This document shows, piece by piece, positions 18,301-25,643 of a DNA stretch of 55,097 nucleotides (position 1 is the stretch's first letter; the number at the start of each line of letters is the position of its first letter). The notes beneath the pieces are model-generated. The model was not told the origin of the DNA, made no database searches, and saw nothing but the letters and a program-made list of their open reading frames with translations. A program made the translations under genes and the position numbers. Source of the DNA: Bacteroidaceae bacterium (GTDB lineage: Bacteria > Bacteroidota > Bacteroidia > Bacteroidales > Bacteroidaceae); NCBI GenBank assembly GCA_024680695.1, contig JAILBW010000229.1, positions 1 to 55,097 of the forward strand, read 5' to 3'.

Positions 18301-18887
18301 TAGAGGGCAGCCTTCGTGTTCAGTGCATCGTAGCATGTCTCGAGCAGCAGCACGTCTGCACCGCCCTCGAGCAGTGCTTCGGCCTGCTCCTCGTATGCGG
18401 CAGCCATCTCGTCGAACCCTACGCTGCGCATCGCCGGCCGACTCATGTCCGAGGCCAGCGTGAGCGACTTCGAGGTGGGGCCCATCGAGCCTGCCACCCA
18501 GACTCTCCTGCCGCTCTCATGGAGTGCCTCGTCGGCCACCCGCTTTGCGATTTGCGCACCGGCCAATGCCATTTCGCGGGCATGTGCCTCGCATCCGTAC
18601 TCCTTCTGGCTGATACGGTTCGAGGAGAAGGTGTTCGTACTGATTATGTCGGCACCGGCCTGAACATACGTGCGATGTATGCCGGCAATCATATCAGGAG
18701 CCGTAAGCGACAGCACATCGTTGTTGCCCACAAGCGAAACCGGCCACGCAGCAAACCGGCCGCGATGGAAATCATCGGCGGTCGGTCGCAGCGACTGTAT
18801 CTTCGTGCCCATCGCGCCGTCGAGAATCAGAATCCGCCGGCGCAAGGCTTCGTATATATCGTTCATTACATCACACGAGGGGTTCAA
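15318..18887 (-). CDS. metH: Cobalamin-dependent methionine synthase
   Basis: 1189 residues, all four MetH modules present. Homocysteine domain (DGAMGTKIQ near the start; zinc ligands GLNCSFG and GGCCGT, about 250-320). Methyl-THF domain (IGERTNVAGSRKF, about 365; EGGAHIIDINMDD). Cobalamin domain (DVHDIGKNIVGIVL, His ligand, about 770). AdoMet reactivation domain at the C-terminus (FGYPTCPDHSLK). Transfers methyl from methyl-THF to homocysteine and requires B12, which this organism must import or make. The start may be M1 (18887) or M8 (18866, MNDIYEALRRR). Oddity: the linker between the first two domains contains a five-glycine run (VPSTEGGGGGFIP) encoded by C/G-rich DNA resembling the intergenic REP-like element. 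Confidence 0.95.
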   Translation of the reverse strand: MNPSCDVMNDIYEALRRRILILDGAMGTKIQSLRPTADDFHRGRFAAWPVSLVGNNDVLSLTAPDMIAGIHRTYVQAGADIISTNTFSSNRISQKEYGCEAHAREMALAGAQIAKRVADEALHESGRRVWVAGSMGPTSKSLTLASDMSRPAMRSVGFDEMAAAYEEQAEALLEGGADVLLLETCYDALNTKAALYAIQRLNERLRRETPVMVSATVNDRSGRTLTGQTLEAFYVSIAHYPHLLSFGLNCSFGVADLRPLAEAISARVPVFVSIHPNAGLPNEMGEYEEVPHYTASHLRQMAEAGLLNIAGGCCGTDECHIQAISEALRGIEPRRPVEADTRLWLAGLEALAVPSTEGGGGGFIPIGERTNVAGSRKFARLIAEKKYDEALTVARHQIEGGAHIIDINMDDAMLDSREEMQAFCRYVSGDPSVARAVLMIDSSDWPTVVAGLKNAQGKCIVNSISLKAGEEDFIRKARELRRLGAAVVVMAFDEEGQATTFARKTSIAQRAYRLLTGIGFPPQDIIFDTNILSVATGIKAHEAYAIDFIRAVEWIKHHLPLAKTSGGVSNLSFSFRGNNKVREAMHSVFLYHAIGKGLDMAIVNPTMLQVYDDIEPRLLRTVEDVILNTDDEATERLIALAAEVQQATGTASAAPQSPDTLPDWRGRSVEERLSYALTKGIGEHLAEDVPEALAKYGKPIEVIEKPLMEAMKHIGQLFGEGRMFLPQVVKSAQVMKEAVALLQPYIDAASEADGGRERPCVVLATANGDVHDIGKNIVGIVLACNGFDVQDLGVMVANEAILEAVRRYRPVFVGVSGLITPSLKEMEQLCQLFQREGLRTPILVGGATTSAVHTAVRLAPLYDALVVYGGDASQTSVLAKRMELDLPAVAAEAQEEQHLLRTAYEAHHSELVAYAEANSRAPRYQWFSAEPAAAPQPPTLCARLSALVDWRMFLLFWGFKGESLPQLLVNPEAERTLHEGQQYLQKAISEGSLRVRSLVRFEPAVRRGNDIVLQPDGTLLPMLRSQSPSGHFCCLADYFDPERPSKLGMFVVTADALSAPADDTERLMQHALCARLAEAAAEWLQRECYGEAHVLRAAFGYPTCPDHSLKRIVFDRIEAERQLGITLTDHYSIQPSTSVCGLLIAHPEARYFPVGRIDRSQLTDYCQRRGISPEDGEQLLSKYIKEDLP

Positions 18888-18919
18888 GGGTTCAAGGGTT
18901 CAAATGTTCAAGGGTTCTT
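18884..18919. repeat. GGGTTCAA octamer repeat upstream of metH
   Basis: GGGGTTCAAGGGTTCAAGGG then TTCAAATGTTCAAGGGTT: about four copies of an 8-base unit directly 5' of metH. A related run occurs at 53792-53836. Confidence 0.7.
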
Positions 18920-18971
18920 CGCACTAAAGGCGAAGCGGCAGAGCCGAGCGCAAGACCTCGCCGCCGGTACT

Positions 18972-18995
18972 CCCCTCTCCCGAAGGGGAGAGGGG
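18972..18995. terminator. 10-bp hairpin with 4-base loop between cysK and metH
   Basis: CCCCTCTCCC-GAAG-GGGAGAGGGG, perfect 10-bp stem, 30 bases past the stop of leftward cysK. No clear T tract follows. It belongs to the same C-rich/G-rich hairpin family as 1777-1826 and 2703-2748. Terminator function is inferred. Confidence 0.5.
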
Positions 18996-19024
18996 GATGT
19001 GTGTGAGGCTTGGTGAGGCTCTGT

Positions 19025-19972
19025 TCACAAAGGATACTCCTCGAAGGCATAGAGGACGGTCGAGAGGTAGCGTTCGCCGGTATCGGGCAGCAGGACGACC
19101 ACCTTCTTGCCCTTGTTCTCCGGCCGCTTGGCCACCTGGATGGCTGCATAGAGGGCTGCACCGGCCGAGATGCCGACCAGCAGTCCCTCCTGCCGGGCTA
19201 TCTCGCGCCCGGTGCGGATGGCATCATCGTTCTCTACATCAAACACTTCGTCGACAAAGTCGGGACTATAGGTCTTCGGCACGAATCCCGCACCGATGCC
19301 CTGAATCTTGTGGGGACCGCTCTGTCCGCCGTTCAGTACGGGGCTCGACTTGGGCTCCACGGCAATCACCTTCACGTTGGGGTTCTGCTCCTTCAGGTAT
19401 TTGCCCGCGCCGCTGACGGTGCCGCCAGTGCCTACGCCAGCCACGAAGATATCGACCTGCCCCTCCGTCTGTGCCCAAATCTCGGGTCCGGTGGTGGCAT
19501 AGTGCTTGGCGGGGTTGGCGGCATTCTCGAACTGCTGCAGGATGACGCTTCCGGGAATCTCGTCGCGCAGTGCTTCGGCGGCTCGGATTGCGCCCGGCAT
19601 TCCCTCCTTGCCCGAGGTCAGCCGCACCTCAGCGCCGTAGGCCTTCACCAGGTTGCGACGCTCGATGCTCATCGTTTCGGGCATTGTCAGGATGAGTTTG
19701 TAGCCCTTCACGGCGCTGACGAGTGCCAGTCCCACGCCAGTGTTGCCGCTGGTAGGCTCGATGATGGTGGCACCGGGCTTCAGGATGCCCTGCTTCTCGG
19801 CATCCTCTATCATTGCCAGCGCGATGCGGTCTTTCACGCTGCCGCCGGGGTTGAAGAACTCCACTTTGGCTATCACCGGGGTCTCCAGCCCGTTGGCCTT
19901 TGAATACTTGTTGAGCTCCAGAAGGGGCGTGTTGCCGATGAGCTCGGTCAGTTGTCTTGCTATCTTGCTCAT
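19025..19972 (-). CDS. cysK: Cysteine synthase (O-acetylserine sulfhydrylase)
   Basis: The track ORF starts at 20101, but the family N-terminus is [20 protein letters not shown], so the start is ATG 19972, giving 315 residues, normal for CysK. PLP enzyme forming cysteine from O-acetylserine and sulfide. Motifs: the PLP lysine in [10 protein letters not shown] (about residue 42), substrate loop [13 protein letters not shown] phosphate loop [10 protein letters not shown], and the C-terminal [10 protein letters not shown]. It lies between the SDR gene and metH in the sulfur amino acid block. The upstream 40 bases are an ACAAATCA-type octamer repeat, translated as [10 protein letters not shown] in the over-long ORF, which argues further against the longer start. 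Confidence 0.95.
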   Translation of the reverse strand: MSKIARQLTELIGNTPLLELNKYSKANGLETPVIAKVEFFNPGGSVKDRIALAMIEDAEKQGILKPGATIIEPTSGNTGVGLALVSAVKGYKLILTMPETMSIERRNLVKAYGAEVRLTSGKEGMPGAIRAAEALRDEIPGSVILQQFENAANPAKHYATTGPEIWAQTEGQVDIFVAGVGTGGTVSGAGKYLKEQNPNVKVIAVEPKSSPVLNGGQSGPHKIQGIGAGFVPKTYSPDFVDEVFDVENDDAIRTGREIARQEGLLVGISAGAALYAAIQVAKRPENKGKKVVVLLPDTGERYLSTVLYAFEEYPL

Positions 19973-19980
19973 AGTTGTTG

Positions 19981-20020
19981 TCTTTTTTTGTGTGATTTGT
20001 GTGATTTGTTTGATTTGTGT
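19981..20020. repeat. TGTGATTT octamer repeat upstream of cysK
   Basis: TTTTGTGTGATTTGTGTGA then TTTGTTTGATTTGTG: tandem octamers in the 5' region of the leftward cysK gene. Slippage here would change leader length but not the protein. Confidence 0.65.
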
Positions 20021-20039
20021 TATTGAAGAATGAATCCAC

Positions 20040-20756
20040 TTACTTTTCCTCGACGATCGGATACAGTTCGATGAACTCGCCCTGATGGTTTCGGCCGTCA
20101 TTAATCAGTTCGGCCACCTTCTGCCCCACCGTCTCTGTGTCGTGAAATCCGGGCAGCGCCATGTTGCCGTTCAGGTCGGTGGTCGTAGGGCCCGGGTGGA
20201 TGGAGAAGATCTCCAGCGGCGTGCCGCTTTGGGCGAACTCGGTGGCCATCACGCCCATCATGGCGTTCTGCGCAGCCTTGCTGGTCACGTAGGCCAAGGG
20301 GTGCCAGTAGGGGCTCACCTCCGAGGGGACGGTGATGTTTGCGATGCGTCCGTGATTCCGGGCGAGCAGTGGGATCAGCGCCTTCGTGAGGGCGAAGGTG
20401 CCGACGAAGTTCACCTCGAGTGTCTCCCTGATGTCTCGTATCTCCGTGTGAGCGCTGTCCACGCTCATGTCTCCGGGTATTCCGGCATTGTTCACGAGCA
20501 GCGACAGCTTCGGGTAGCGCTTGCCCAGCTCGCTGGCAGCCTGCGCAATGCTGGCGGGGTCCTTCAGTTCGACGCTCACCCATCCGAGCACCTCGATGCC
20601 CTCCGCCTTCAGCGCTTCGATGGCTTTCGCCGCCCGCTTTTCGTCGCGCGCGCCCACGATGACCTGCCAGCCTGCGAGGCCCAGATGCTTCGCGATGCCA
20701 AAGCCGATTCCCTTGTTGGCACCCGTCACAAAGACCGTCTTTTCCTCCATCTTCAT
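20040..20756 (-). CDS. Short-chain dehydrogenase/reductase
   Basis: About 238 residues if started at ATG 20756 ([20 protein letters not shown]). The track start at 20771 falls inside the promoter box and is unlikely. Classical SDR: cofactor loop TGANKGIG (about residues 10-17), [11 protein letters not shown] (NNAG motif), catalytic Ser in [11 protein letters not shown], and YVTSK (Tyr and Lys, about 155-159). NAD(P)-dependent oxidoreductase of unknown substrate, cytoplasmic. It sits between metY and cysK, but nothing in it indicates a role in sulfur metabolism. The carbonyl-reductase-like TGANKGIG pattern resembles plant and bacterial menthone/carbonyl reductases. Confidence 0.85.
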   Translation of the reverse strand: MKMEEKTVFVTGANKGIGFGIAKHLGLAGWQVIVGARDEKRAAKAIEALKAEGIEVLGWVSVELKDPASIAQAASELGKRYPKLSLLVNNAGIPGDMSVDSAHTEIRDIRETLEVNFVGTFALTKALIPLLARNHGRIANITVPSEVSPYWHPLAYVTSKAAQNAMMGVMATEFAQSGTPLEIFSIHPGPTTTDLNGNMALPGFHDTETVGQKVAELINDGRNHQGEFIELYPIVEEK

Positions 20757-20768
20757 GCAAATTTTCTG

Positions 20769-20776
20769 CAAAGGTA
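20769..20776 (-). promoter_or_regulatory. Promoter -7 box (TACCTTTG) of the SDR gene
   Basis: TACCTTTG ends 13 bases before ATG 20756, implying a leader of under ten bases. No TTTG at -33 is visible. Confidence 0.5.
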
Positions 20777-20805
20777 ATTAATTATTGTGAATTACGCGCC
20801 ATGAA

Positions 20806-22095
20806 TCAGGCATTATCTAACGCTTGCGACAAATCTGCGATGATATCGTCGATGTGTTCCGTGCCGACGGACAGGCGGATGGTCGAGGGCGTGATGTGCT
20901 GCTCGGCCAGTTCCTCGGGCGAGAGTTGCGAGTGGGTGGTGGTGTAGGGATGAATCACCAGGCTCTTCACATCGGCCACGTTTGCCAGCAGCGAGAATAT
21001 CTGCAGGCTGTCGATAAAGCGCCAGGCCGCCTGCTGCCCGCCCTTGATTTCGAAGGTGAAGATGGAGCCGGCTCCGTGGGGGAAGTACTTCCGGTAGAGG
21101 TCGTGGTCGGGATGGCTCTCGAGGGCGGGATGGTTCACCCGTTCCACCTTTGGATGACGGGCCAGGAAGTCGACCACCTTCAGGGCGTTTTCCACATGGC
21201 GCTCCACACGCAGGCTCAGCGTCTCGACGCCCTGCAGCAGGATGAAGGCATTGAAGGGCGAGATGGCCGCACCGGTATCGCGCAGGATGACGGCACGGAT
21301 GCGGGTGACGAAGGCGGCAGCGCCGACCGCCGCGGCAAAGACAATGCCGTGGTACGAGGGGTCGGGCTTGGCCAAGGTGGGGAACTTGTCGGGGTCGGCC
21401 TGCCAGTCGAACTTCCCGCCATCCACCACTACGCCTCCCAGGCTCGTACCGTGTCCGCCCAGAAACTTCGTGGCAGAGTGCACCACAATGTCGGCTCCGT
21501 GCTCCAGCGGACGGATGAGGTAGGGCGTGCCGAACGTGTTATCGACGATGAGGGGGATGCCGTGCCGGTGGGCCACCTCGGCCACGCCCTCTATGTCGAG
21601 CACATCGCTGTTGGGATTTCCGAACGTCTCGGCAAACACCACCTTCGTGCGGGGCTGTATTGCGGCCTCGAGTGCGGCGAGGTCGTTCACCCGCACGATG
21701 GTGTGGTCGATGCCCTGCGAGGCCAGTGTGTGGGTGATGAGGTTGTACGAGCCGCCATACAGGTTGTCGGCTGCCACGATATGGTCGCCTGCCTGCGCGA
21801 TGTTCTGCAGCGCATAGGTGATGGCGGCAGCGCCGGAGGCGACAGCCAGTCCGGTCACTCCGCCCTCGAGGGCTGCCACTCGGTCCTCGAAGACGCCCTG
21901 TGTCGAGTTGGTCAGTCGGCCATAGATGTTACCCGCATCGCGCAGCCCGAAGCGGTCGGCAGCGTGCTGCGAATTGCGAAACACATACGAAGTGGTTTGA
22001 TAGATGGGCACGGCGCGCGCATCTGTGGCGGGGTCGGCCTCTTCCTGCCCCACATGTAGCTGCAGGGTCTCAAAACGATAATTTTTCTTTTCCAT
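20806..22095 (-). CDS. metY: O-acetylhomoserine sulfhydrylase
   Basis: 429 residues, PLP-dependent Cys/Met metabolism family. Forms homocysteine from O-acetylhomoserine and sulfide, giving MetH its substrate. Motifs: N-terminal ETLQLHVGQ and [29 protein letters not shown], the cofactor region [12 protein letters not shown], and the PLP lysine in [12 protein letters not shown] (about residue 211). The long form (about 430 residues, with the [13 protein letters not shown] insertion) is typical of MetY rather than MetB/MetC. It has its own strong promoter, back to back with that of lrp. Confidence 0.93.
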   Translation of the reverse strand: MEKKNYRFETLQLHVGQEEADPATDARAVPIYQTTSYVFRNSQHAADRFGLRDAGNIYGRLTNSTQGVFEDRVAALEGGVTGLAVASGAAAITYALQNIAQAGDHIVAADNLYGGSYNLITHTLASQGIDHTIVRVNDLAALEAAIQPRTKVVFAETFGNPNSDVLDIEGVAEVAHRHGIPLIVDNTFGTPYLIRPLEHGADIVVHSATKFLGGHGTSLGGVVVDGGKFDWQADPDKFPTLAKPDPSYHGIVFAAAVGAAAFVTRIRAVILRDTGAAISPFNAFILLQGVETLSLRVERHVENALKVVDFLARHPKVERVNHPALESHPDHDLYRKYFPHGAGSIFTFEIKGGQQAAWRFIDSLQIFSLLANVADVKSLVIHPYTTTHSQLSPEELAEQHITPSTIRLSVGTEHIDDIIADLSQALDNA

Positions 22096-22130
22096 ACACT
22101 CTTTAACTTTAAACTTTATTACTAACTGTC

Positions 22131-22214
22131 TTTAAACTTACAACCTCATAAACTCATAACCTCATAACCTTACAACCTCATAACCTTACAACCTCATAAC
22201 CTCACAACCTCACC
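22131..22214. repeat. ACAACCTC/ATAACCTT octamer repeat in the metY leader
   Basis: About ten degenerate octamers (TTACAACCTCATAAC, ACCTTACAACCTCATAACCT) lie between the metY promoter and its start codon, so they would be transcribed in the metY leader as GGTTGTAAGGTTATGA-type repeats. Confidence 0.75.
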
Positions 22215-22226
22215 CTTTTCCCGCTG

Positions 22227-22259
22227 CAAAGGTACGGCGATATGGAGATATCCTCCAAA
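22227..22259 (-). promoter_or_regulatory. Promoter of metY
   Basis: Minus strand TTTG (22256-22259), 21-base spacer, TACCTTTG (22227-22234). Leader of about 130 bases containing the octamer repeat. Confidence 0.75.
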
Positions 22260-22262
22260 TTT

Positions 22263-22294
22263 CTTGCAGAATTCGGAAAATCACACTACATTTG
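22263..22294 (+). promoter_or_regulatory. Promoter of the Lrp/AsnC regulator
   Basis: CTTG at 22263-22266, 20-base spacer, TACATTTG at 22287-22294. It is only four bases from the -33 of the divergent metY promoter, so one bound regulator could control both. Confidence 0.6.
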
Positions 22295-22365
22295 CAGCTG
22301 AAACAGAAAATCTTTCCTCGGCGCACCGAGAAAAAGTACGCCAAGGAGAATAAAACACCAAAAAG

Positions 22366-22815
22366 ATGGCAAGCGAACTCGACGAAATCGACCTGCAGAT
22401 ACTGAAAACGCTGCAAAGGAACGCAAAACTGACCACAAAAGAGCTGGCCGCGGCCGTAAATCTCAGCTCCACGCCCGTCTTCGAGCGCCAAAAACGCCTG
22501 GAGCGGAGGGGCTACATCCGAAAATACGTGGCCGTGGTCGACCCCGAGAAGATGGGGCTGGGACTGCTCGTCTTCTGCAAGGTGAAGCTGAAGCAGATAA
22601 ACACCGCGATAGCCGAGGCCTTCGTCTCCCGCGTCCGCTTCATCCCCGAGGTCATCGAGTGCTACAACATCAGCGGTGCCTACGACTATCTGCTGAAGGT
22701 ACGCGCGCGCGACATGAAGCACTATCAGGAATTCGTGCTCACGAAGCTTGGCGATATCGACAGCGTAGGCGCCATCGAAAGCACATTCGTGATGAGCGAG
22801 GTGAAACACCCTTGA
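22366..22815 (+). CDS. Lrp/AsnC family transcriptional regulator
   Basis: 149 residues. N-terminal winged helix-turn-helix (LDEIDLQILKTLQRNAKLTT, then KELAAAVNLSSTPVFERQKRLERRGYI) and C-terminal RAM ligand-binding domain (LLVFCKVKLKQ, FIPEVIECYNISGAYDYLLKV). Family members bind amino acids such as leucine, lysine or methionine and form octamers. Divergent orientation from metY with abutting promoters makes metY and its own gene the likely targets; this is inference. Complete and of normal length. Confidence 0.93.
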   Translation: MASELDEIDLQILKTLQRNAKLTTKELAAAVNLSSTPVFERQKRLERRGYIRKYVAVVDPEKMGLGLLVFCKVKLKQINTAIAEAFVSRVRFIPEVIECYNISGAYDYLLKVRARDMKHYQEFVLTKLGDIDSVGAIESTFVMSEVKHP

Positions 22816-22816
22816 C

Positions 22817-22841
22817 CATTGAACATTGAACATTGAACATG
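22817..22841. repeat. CATTGAA heptamer repeat ending in the start codon of the dipeptidase gene
   Basis: CATTGAACATTGAACATTGA then ACATG: three heptamers run straight into ATG 22839. Slippage in steps of seven would change the distance from the lrp stop codon to this start. Confidence 0.75.
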
Positions 22842-23510
22842 CTCCGCCACGAATTTCTTTTCCTCGCCCTGCTTCTGAGCCTGACGCTGCCGGCACAGAC
22901 GAGCCCCACCGCCCAGCAGATGGCGCGGCTGGGATTCGTAGACGTCCGCCAGCAAGACTCCACCATCCACGTAAGCCTGATGTACAGCCGCCCCGACAAC
23001 TTCACGGGCCGCACGCTCTATGCCGACCTGCGCGAGGCATACCTCCATCCCAAGGCCGCACGGGCACTGCTGCGCGCACAGCAGCTGCTGCGTGCCCGAC
23101 GCCCCGACCTCGCGCTGAAGGTGTTCGACGCAGCCCGTCCCATGCACATCCAGCAGGCGATGTGGAACACGGTGAAGGGCACTCCGCAGCAGGACTACGT
23201 GAGCAACCCGCGCAACGGCGGCGGACTGCACAACTACGGGCTGGCCGTCGATATCTCGCTCTGCGACGCACAGACGGGCGACACGCTCGACATGGGCACC
23301 GTCGTGGACCATCTGGGCCCCGAGGCACACACCGACCGCGAGGAGGCGCTGGTGCGGCAGGGCACCATCAGCGCGCAGGCATTGGCCAACCGGCTGCTGC
23401 TGCGCGACGTGATGCGCCAGGCAGGCTTCACTCCCCTGCGCACCGAGTGGTGGCACTTCAACCTCGTCTCCCGTGCCGAGGCCCGCGCCCATTACAAGCC
23501 CATACCGTAG
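22839..23510 (+). CDS. Secreted D-Ala-D-Ala dipeptidase, VanX/DdpX type (M15)
   Basis: 223 residues from ATG 22839; the track start at 22833 is a TTG inside the repeat. Signal peptide MLRHEFLFLALLLSLTLPAQ. Zinc dipeptidase motifs of the M15D family: GRTLYADLREAYL, FDAARPMHIQQAMW, the SxHxxGxAxD zinc motif seen as GGGLHNYGLAVDIS (about residues 127-140), and TEWWHFNL with the catalytic Glu and third zinc His (about 204-211). In glycopeptide-resistant Gram-positives VanX removes D-Ala-D-Ala; in Bacteroidetes, periplasmic relatives probably recycle cell-wall D-Ala-D-Ala. No vanH/vanA genes are near. It follows lrp after 23 bases and is probably co-transcribed. Confidence 0.9.
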   Translation: MLRHEFLFLALLLSLTLPAQTSPTAQQMARLGFVDVRQQDSTIHVSLMYSRPDNFTGRTLYADLREAYLHPKAARALLRAQQLLRARRPDLALKVFDAARPMHIQQAMWNTVKGTPQQDYVSNPRNGGGLHNYGLAVDISLCDAQTGDTLDMGTVVDHLGPEAHTDREEALVRQGTISAQALANRLLLRDVMRQAGFTPLRTEWWHFNLVSRAEARAHYKPIP

Positions 23511-23660
23511 TCCGCACACGCGCACACGACAAACACACCCCCATGTGCAATGCAACACAACAAGGTGTACCCACTCTCGCGAGAGGCTAAGTTGTGGAAA
23601 GTAAGAAGAGAGAACGAAGTGAGGAAAAAAGCGTGCTTCCGCGCAGCGCTTCAGGGACAC

Positions 23661-24440
23661 TCAGACGGAGGCGACGATGCGGGTGCCGCCCTCGCCGTCG
23701 AGGTGGTCGGCGCGGGTGATGACGACCTCGCGCACTCCGCGACGGAGGGCGGCAAAGGCGTTTTCGAGCTTGGGAATCATGCCGCCGGAGACGATGCCTT
23801 CGGCCTGCAGGCGCTGGAAGGCGGATGCGTCGATGACGGAGATGGCGCTCGACTCGTCGTCGGCATCGCGCAGCACGCCGCGCTTCTCGAAGCAGAAGGT
23901 CAGCGTGACATCGCAGTCGCGGGCCAGCGCACAGGCGACCTCGCTGGCAATGGTGTCGGCATTCGTGTTGAGTATGTGGCCTTGGCCGTCGTGGGTGAGG
24001 GGCGCAATCACGGGCACGAAGCCGTCGTCGATGAGGCGGCGCAGCGCATTGTTGTCCACATGGTCCACATCGCCCACCCAGCCGTAGTCGATGCCATCCC
24101 TGAGCGGGCGGCGGTGGCTGCGGATGATGTTCATGTCGGCACCGGTGAGGCCCACGGCGTTCAGTCCCTGTTGCTGCAGGCCAGCCACGACCTGCTTGTT
24201 CACCAGTCCGCCATAGACCATCGTGACGATATCGAGCATGGCTGCGTCGGTGATGCGACGACCGCCCACCATGCGGGTTTCAACGCCCAACCGCTCGGCC
24301 ATGCGAGTGGCACTGCGTCCGCCGCCATGCACCAGCACCTTCGCGCCTGGCAGCACGGCGAAGTCGGACAATAATCGGGATAGCGCCGCGGCATCCTCCA
24401 CCACGCCGCCCCCCACCTTTATCACATTGATTGGGTTCAT
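23661..24440 (-). CDS. argB: N-acetylglutamate (or N-succinylglutamate) kinase
   Basis: 259 residues, amino acid kinase fold. Phosphorylates the acylated glutamate in arginine synthesis; Bacteroidetes use the N-succinyl form in species where this has been tested. Motifs: VIKVGGGVVED (residues 6-16), VLVHGGGRSATRMAERLG, GLNAVGLTGADMN, LNTNADTIASEVACAL, and the C-terminal VSGGMIPKLENAFAAL. It follows the four-gene unknown module after 33 bases. From memory, topA-aroK-speA-argB is a recurring Bacteroidales order, so the module appears to sit inside that order. Confidence 0.93.
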   Translation of the reverse strand: MNPINVIKVGGGVVEDAAALSRLLSDFAVLPGAKVLVHGGGRSATRMAERLGVETRMVGGRRITDAAMLDIVTMVYGGLVNKQVVAGLQQQGLNAVGLTGADMNIIRSHRRPLRDGIDYGWVGDVDHVDNNALRRLIDDGFVPVIAPLTHDGQGHILNTNADTIASEVACALARDCDVTLTFCFEKRGVLRDADDESSAISVIDASAFQRLQAEGIVSGGMIPKLENAFAALRRGVREVVITRADHLDGEGGTRIVASV

Positions 24441-24473
24441 ATTCTAATTATTCAGAGGAGCCGGCAGCTTCCG

Positions 24474-25643
24474 TTATGTGTAATGGCGCCGAGCTCTCTT
24501 GACGACAACACGACGGCTGATGGAATCCTTCTCCGAGTATTCGCGCACATGACCACACTCGGGACAGGTAACCCTGTAGCGGGTGGTCTTTGTGGAAGAC
24601 ATCTCGTGCTCCACCTGCTTGTCGCCGTCGCCCCAGGTGGTGGTAATCTCGTCGGTCTTTCCACCCGAATAATGGTGACCTATTTCCTCGACATCGCAAT
24701 CTCGGTGGTGGCATTTCACGCAGCGGAAGTGGTCTTCGTTCTGGATGGATGCAGGGAAGAGGGCGAAGAGGGCGAGAAGGAAGAACAACCAGGCGAAGAA
24801 GCTGTTCAGGCCAAAGAGCATGATGGGAACACAGAGGGCCAGGAATATCATCCATGCAAAGCCTCCAGCTTCATTGTTGCCGAGTGGGCGCAAGTAGTAT
24901 GGCAGGACGGCCACATCCTTGGCCAGCCAGAATGTGACGGGCCAGAACACAATATTGGTAACCAGCCACATAATGAAGGCGAAGATAACGCCCAGCCAGC
25001 CAGAACAACGCAGCCAGGCTGGCAGGCTATACTCGTTCCAGAACGTGCATTTGGGATAGAGTGCATAGCCGCCATTCACTACATCGGGCTGCATCTTAAA
25101 TGCGATTCTTATGGCTCGCGAGTGACCCTTGCGCACTTTGCGCGAAAGTTTCTTGAACCATCCGTCGTCGGCCTTTGCCTTGCTGTCGATGATGGAATCG
25201 ACTTTGGCCAGCGGACGCAGCACCGTAGTCACGGGCAGATATACCTGCACCTTCTTGCTGTGTATGAACATGCTATCCACAAGTGCCTCGTCCTCGGCAA
25301 TAAAGGGAAGATTGGCGCAGCCCATGGTGCCATCGTCCAGGCGGATGGCATAGTAGCGGTCGGGGGTGATAGTGCGCGGCGATTCGCTTTCCACATATTG
25401 CTGGATGCCCATCAGCTTCACATTTGTGCCGGCAGCTATGCTGCGCTCCTTGCCGTCAACATAGATTTTTGCAGCCTGCTTCAACCGGATGGTCGGTGCT
25501 TGCTCCAACGCCTTTTCCTCGCTCAGAGGACTATAGGTCAGGAAGACGAGCATCTGAGCGTAGGGCAGGAATGTGACGAAAGCCACAAGGGCCAAAACGG
25601 CCATTTTGATGAGATGTAGTTTCATAGGCTTCTTATTATTCAT
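24474..25643 (-). CDS. Multi-pass membrane protein with C-terminal zinc ribbon (module gene 4)
   Basis: The track ORF opens at a GTG (25655). ATG 25643 or ATG 25625 (MKLHLIKMAVLALVAF) are likelier; 25625 follows the previous stop and an AAGAAG. About 385 residues. Visible parts: one membrane segment near residues 15-35; an extracytoplasmic domain with KIYVDGKERSIAAGTNVKLM, SH3-like in appearance; a cluster of three or four membrane segments (WLGVIFAFIMWLVTNIVFWP, MIFLALCVPIMLFGLNSFFAW); then a soluble tail with CVKCHHRDC and CPECGH, which can form a zinc ribbon. I do not recognise a named family. Overlap or near-overlap with the upstream lipoprotein gene points to coupled expression. Confidence 0.75.
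   Translation of the reverse strand: MNNKKPMKLHLIKMAVLALVAFVTFLPYAQMLVFLTYSPLSEEKALEQAPTIRLKQAAKIYVDGKERSIAAGTNVKLMGIQQYVESESPRTITPDRYYAIRLDDGTMGCANLPFIAEDEALVDSMFIHSKKVQVYLPVTTVLRPLAKVDSIIDSKAKADDGWFKKLSRKVRKGHSRAIRIAFKMQPDVVNGGYALYPKCTFWNEYSLPAWLRCSGWLGVIFAFIMWLVTNIVFWPVTFWLAKDVAVLPYYLRPLGNNEAGGFAWMIFLALCVPIMLFGLNSFFAWLFFLLALFALFPASIQNEDHFRCVKCHHRDCDVEEIGHHYSGGKTDEITTTWGDGDKQVEHEMSSTKTTRYRVTCPECGHVREYSEKDSISRRVVVKRARRHYT

Noticed and set aside
22096-22260. SAM-type riboswitch in the metY leader
   Set aside because: The leader consists of octamer repeats; I could not find a conserved aptamer-like fold or any riboswitch consensus.
22839-23510. Part of a vancomycin-resistance cluster
   Set aside because: Only a VanX-type dipeptidase is present; vanH, vanA and vanRS-like genes are absent, and the protein has an export signal like cell-wall recycling homologues.
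23574-23585. 12-bp palindrome CTCTCGCGAGAG between the dipeptidase and argB genes
   Set aside because: Perfect but short, single copy, no T tract and no clear promoter association; not enough to call a site.
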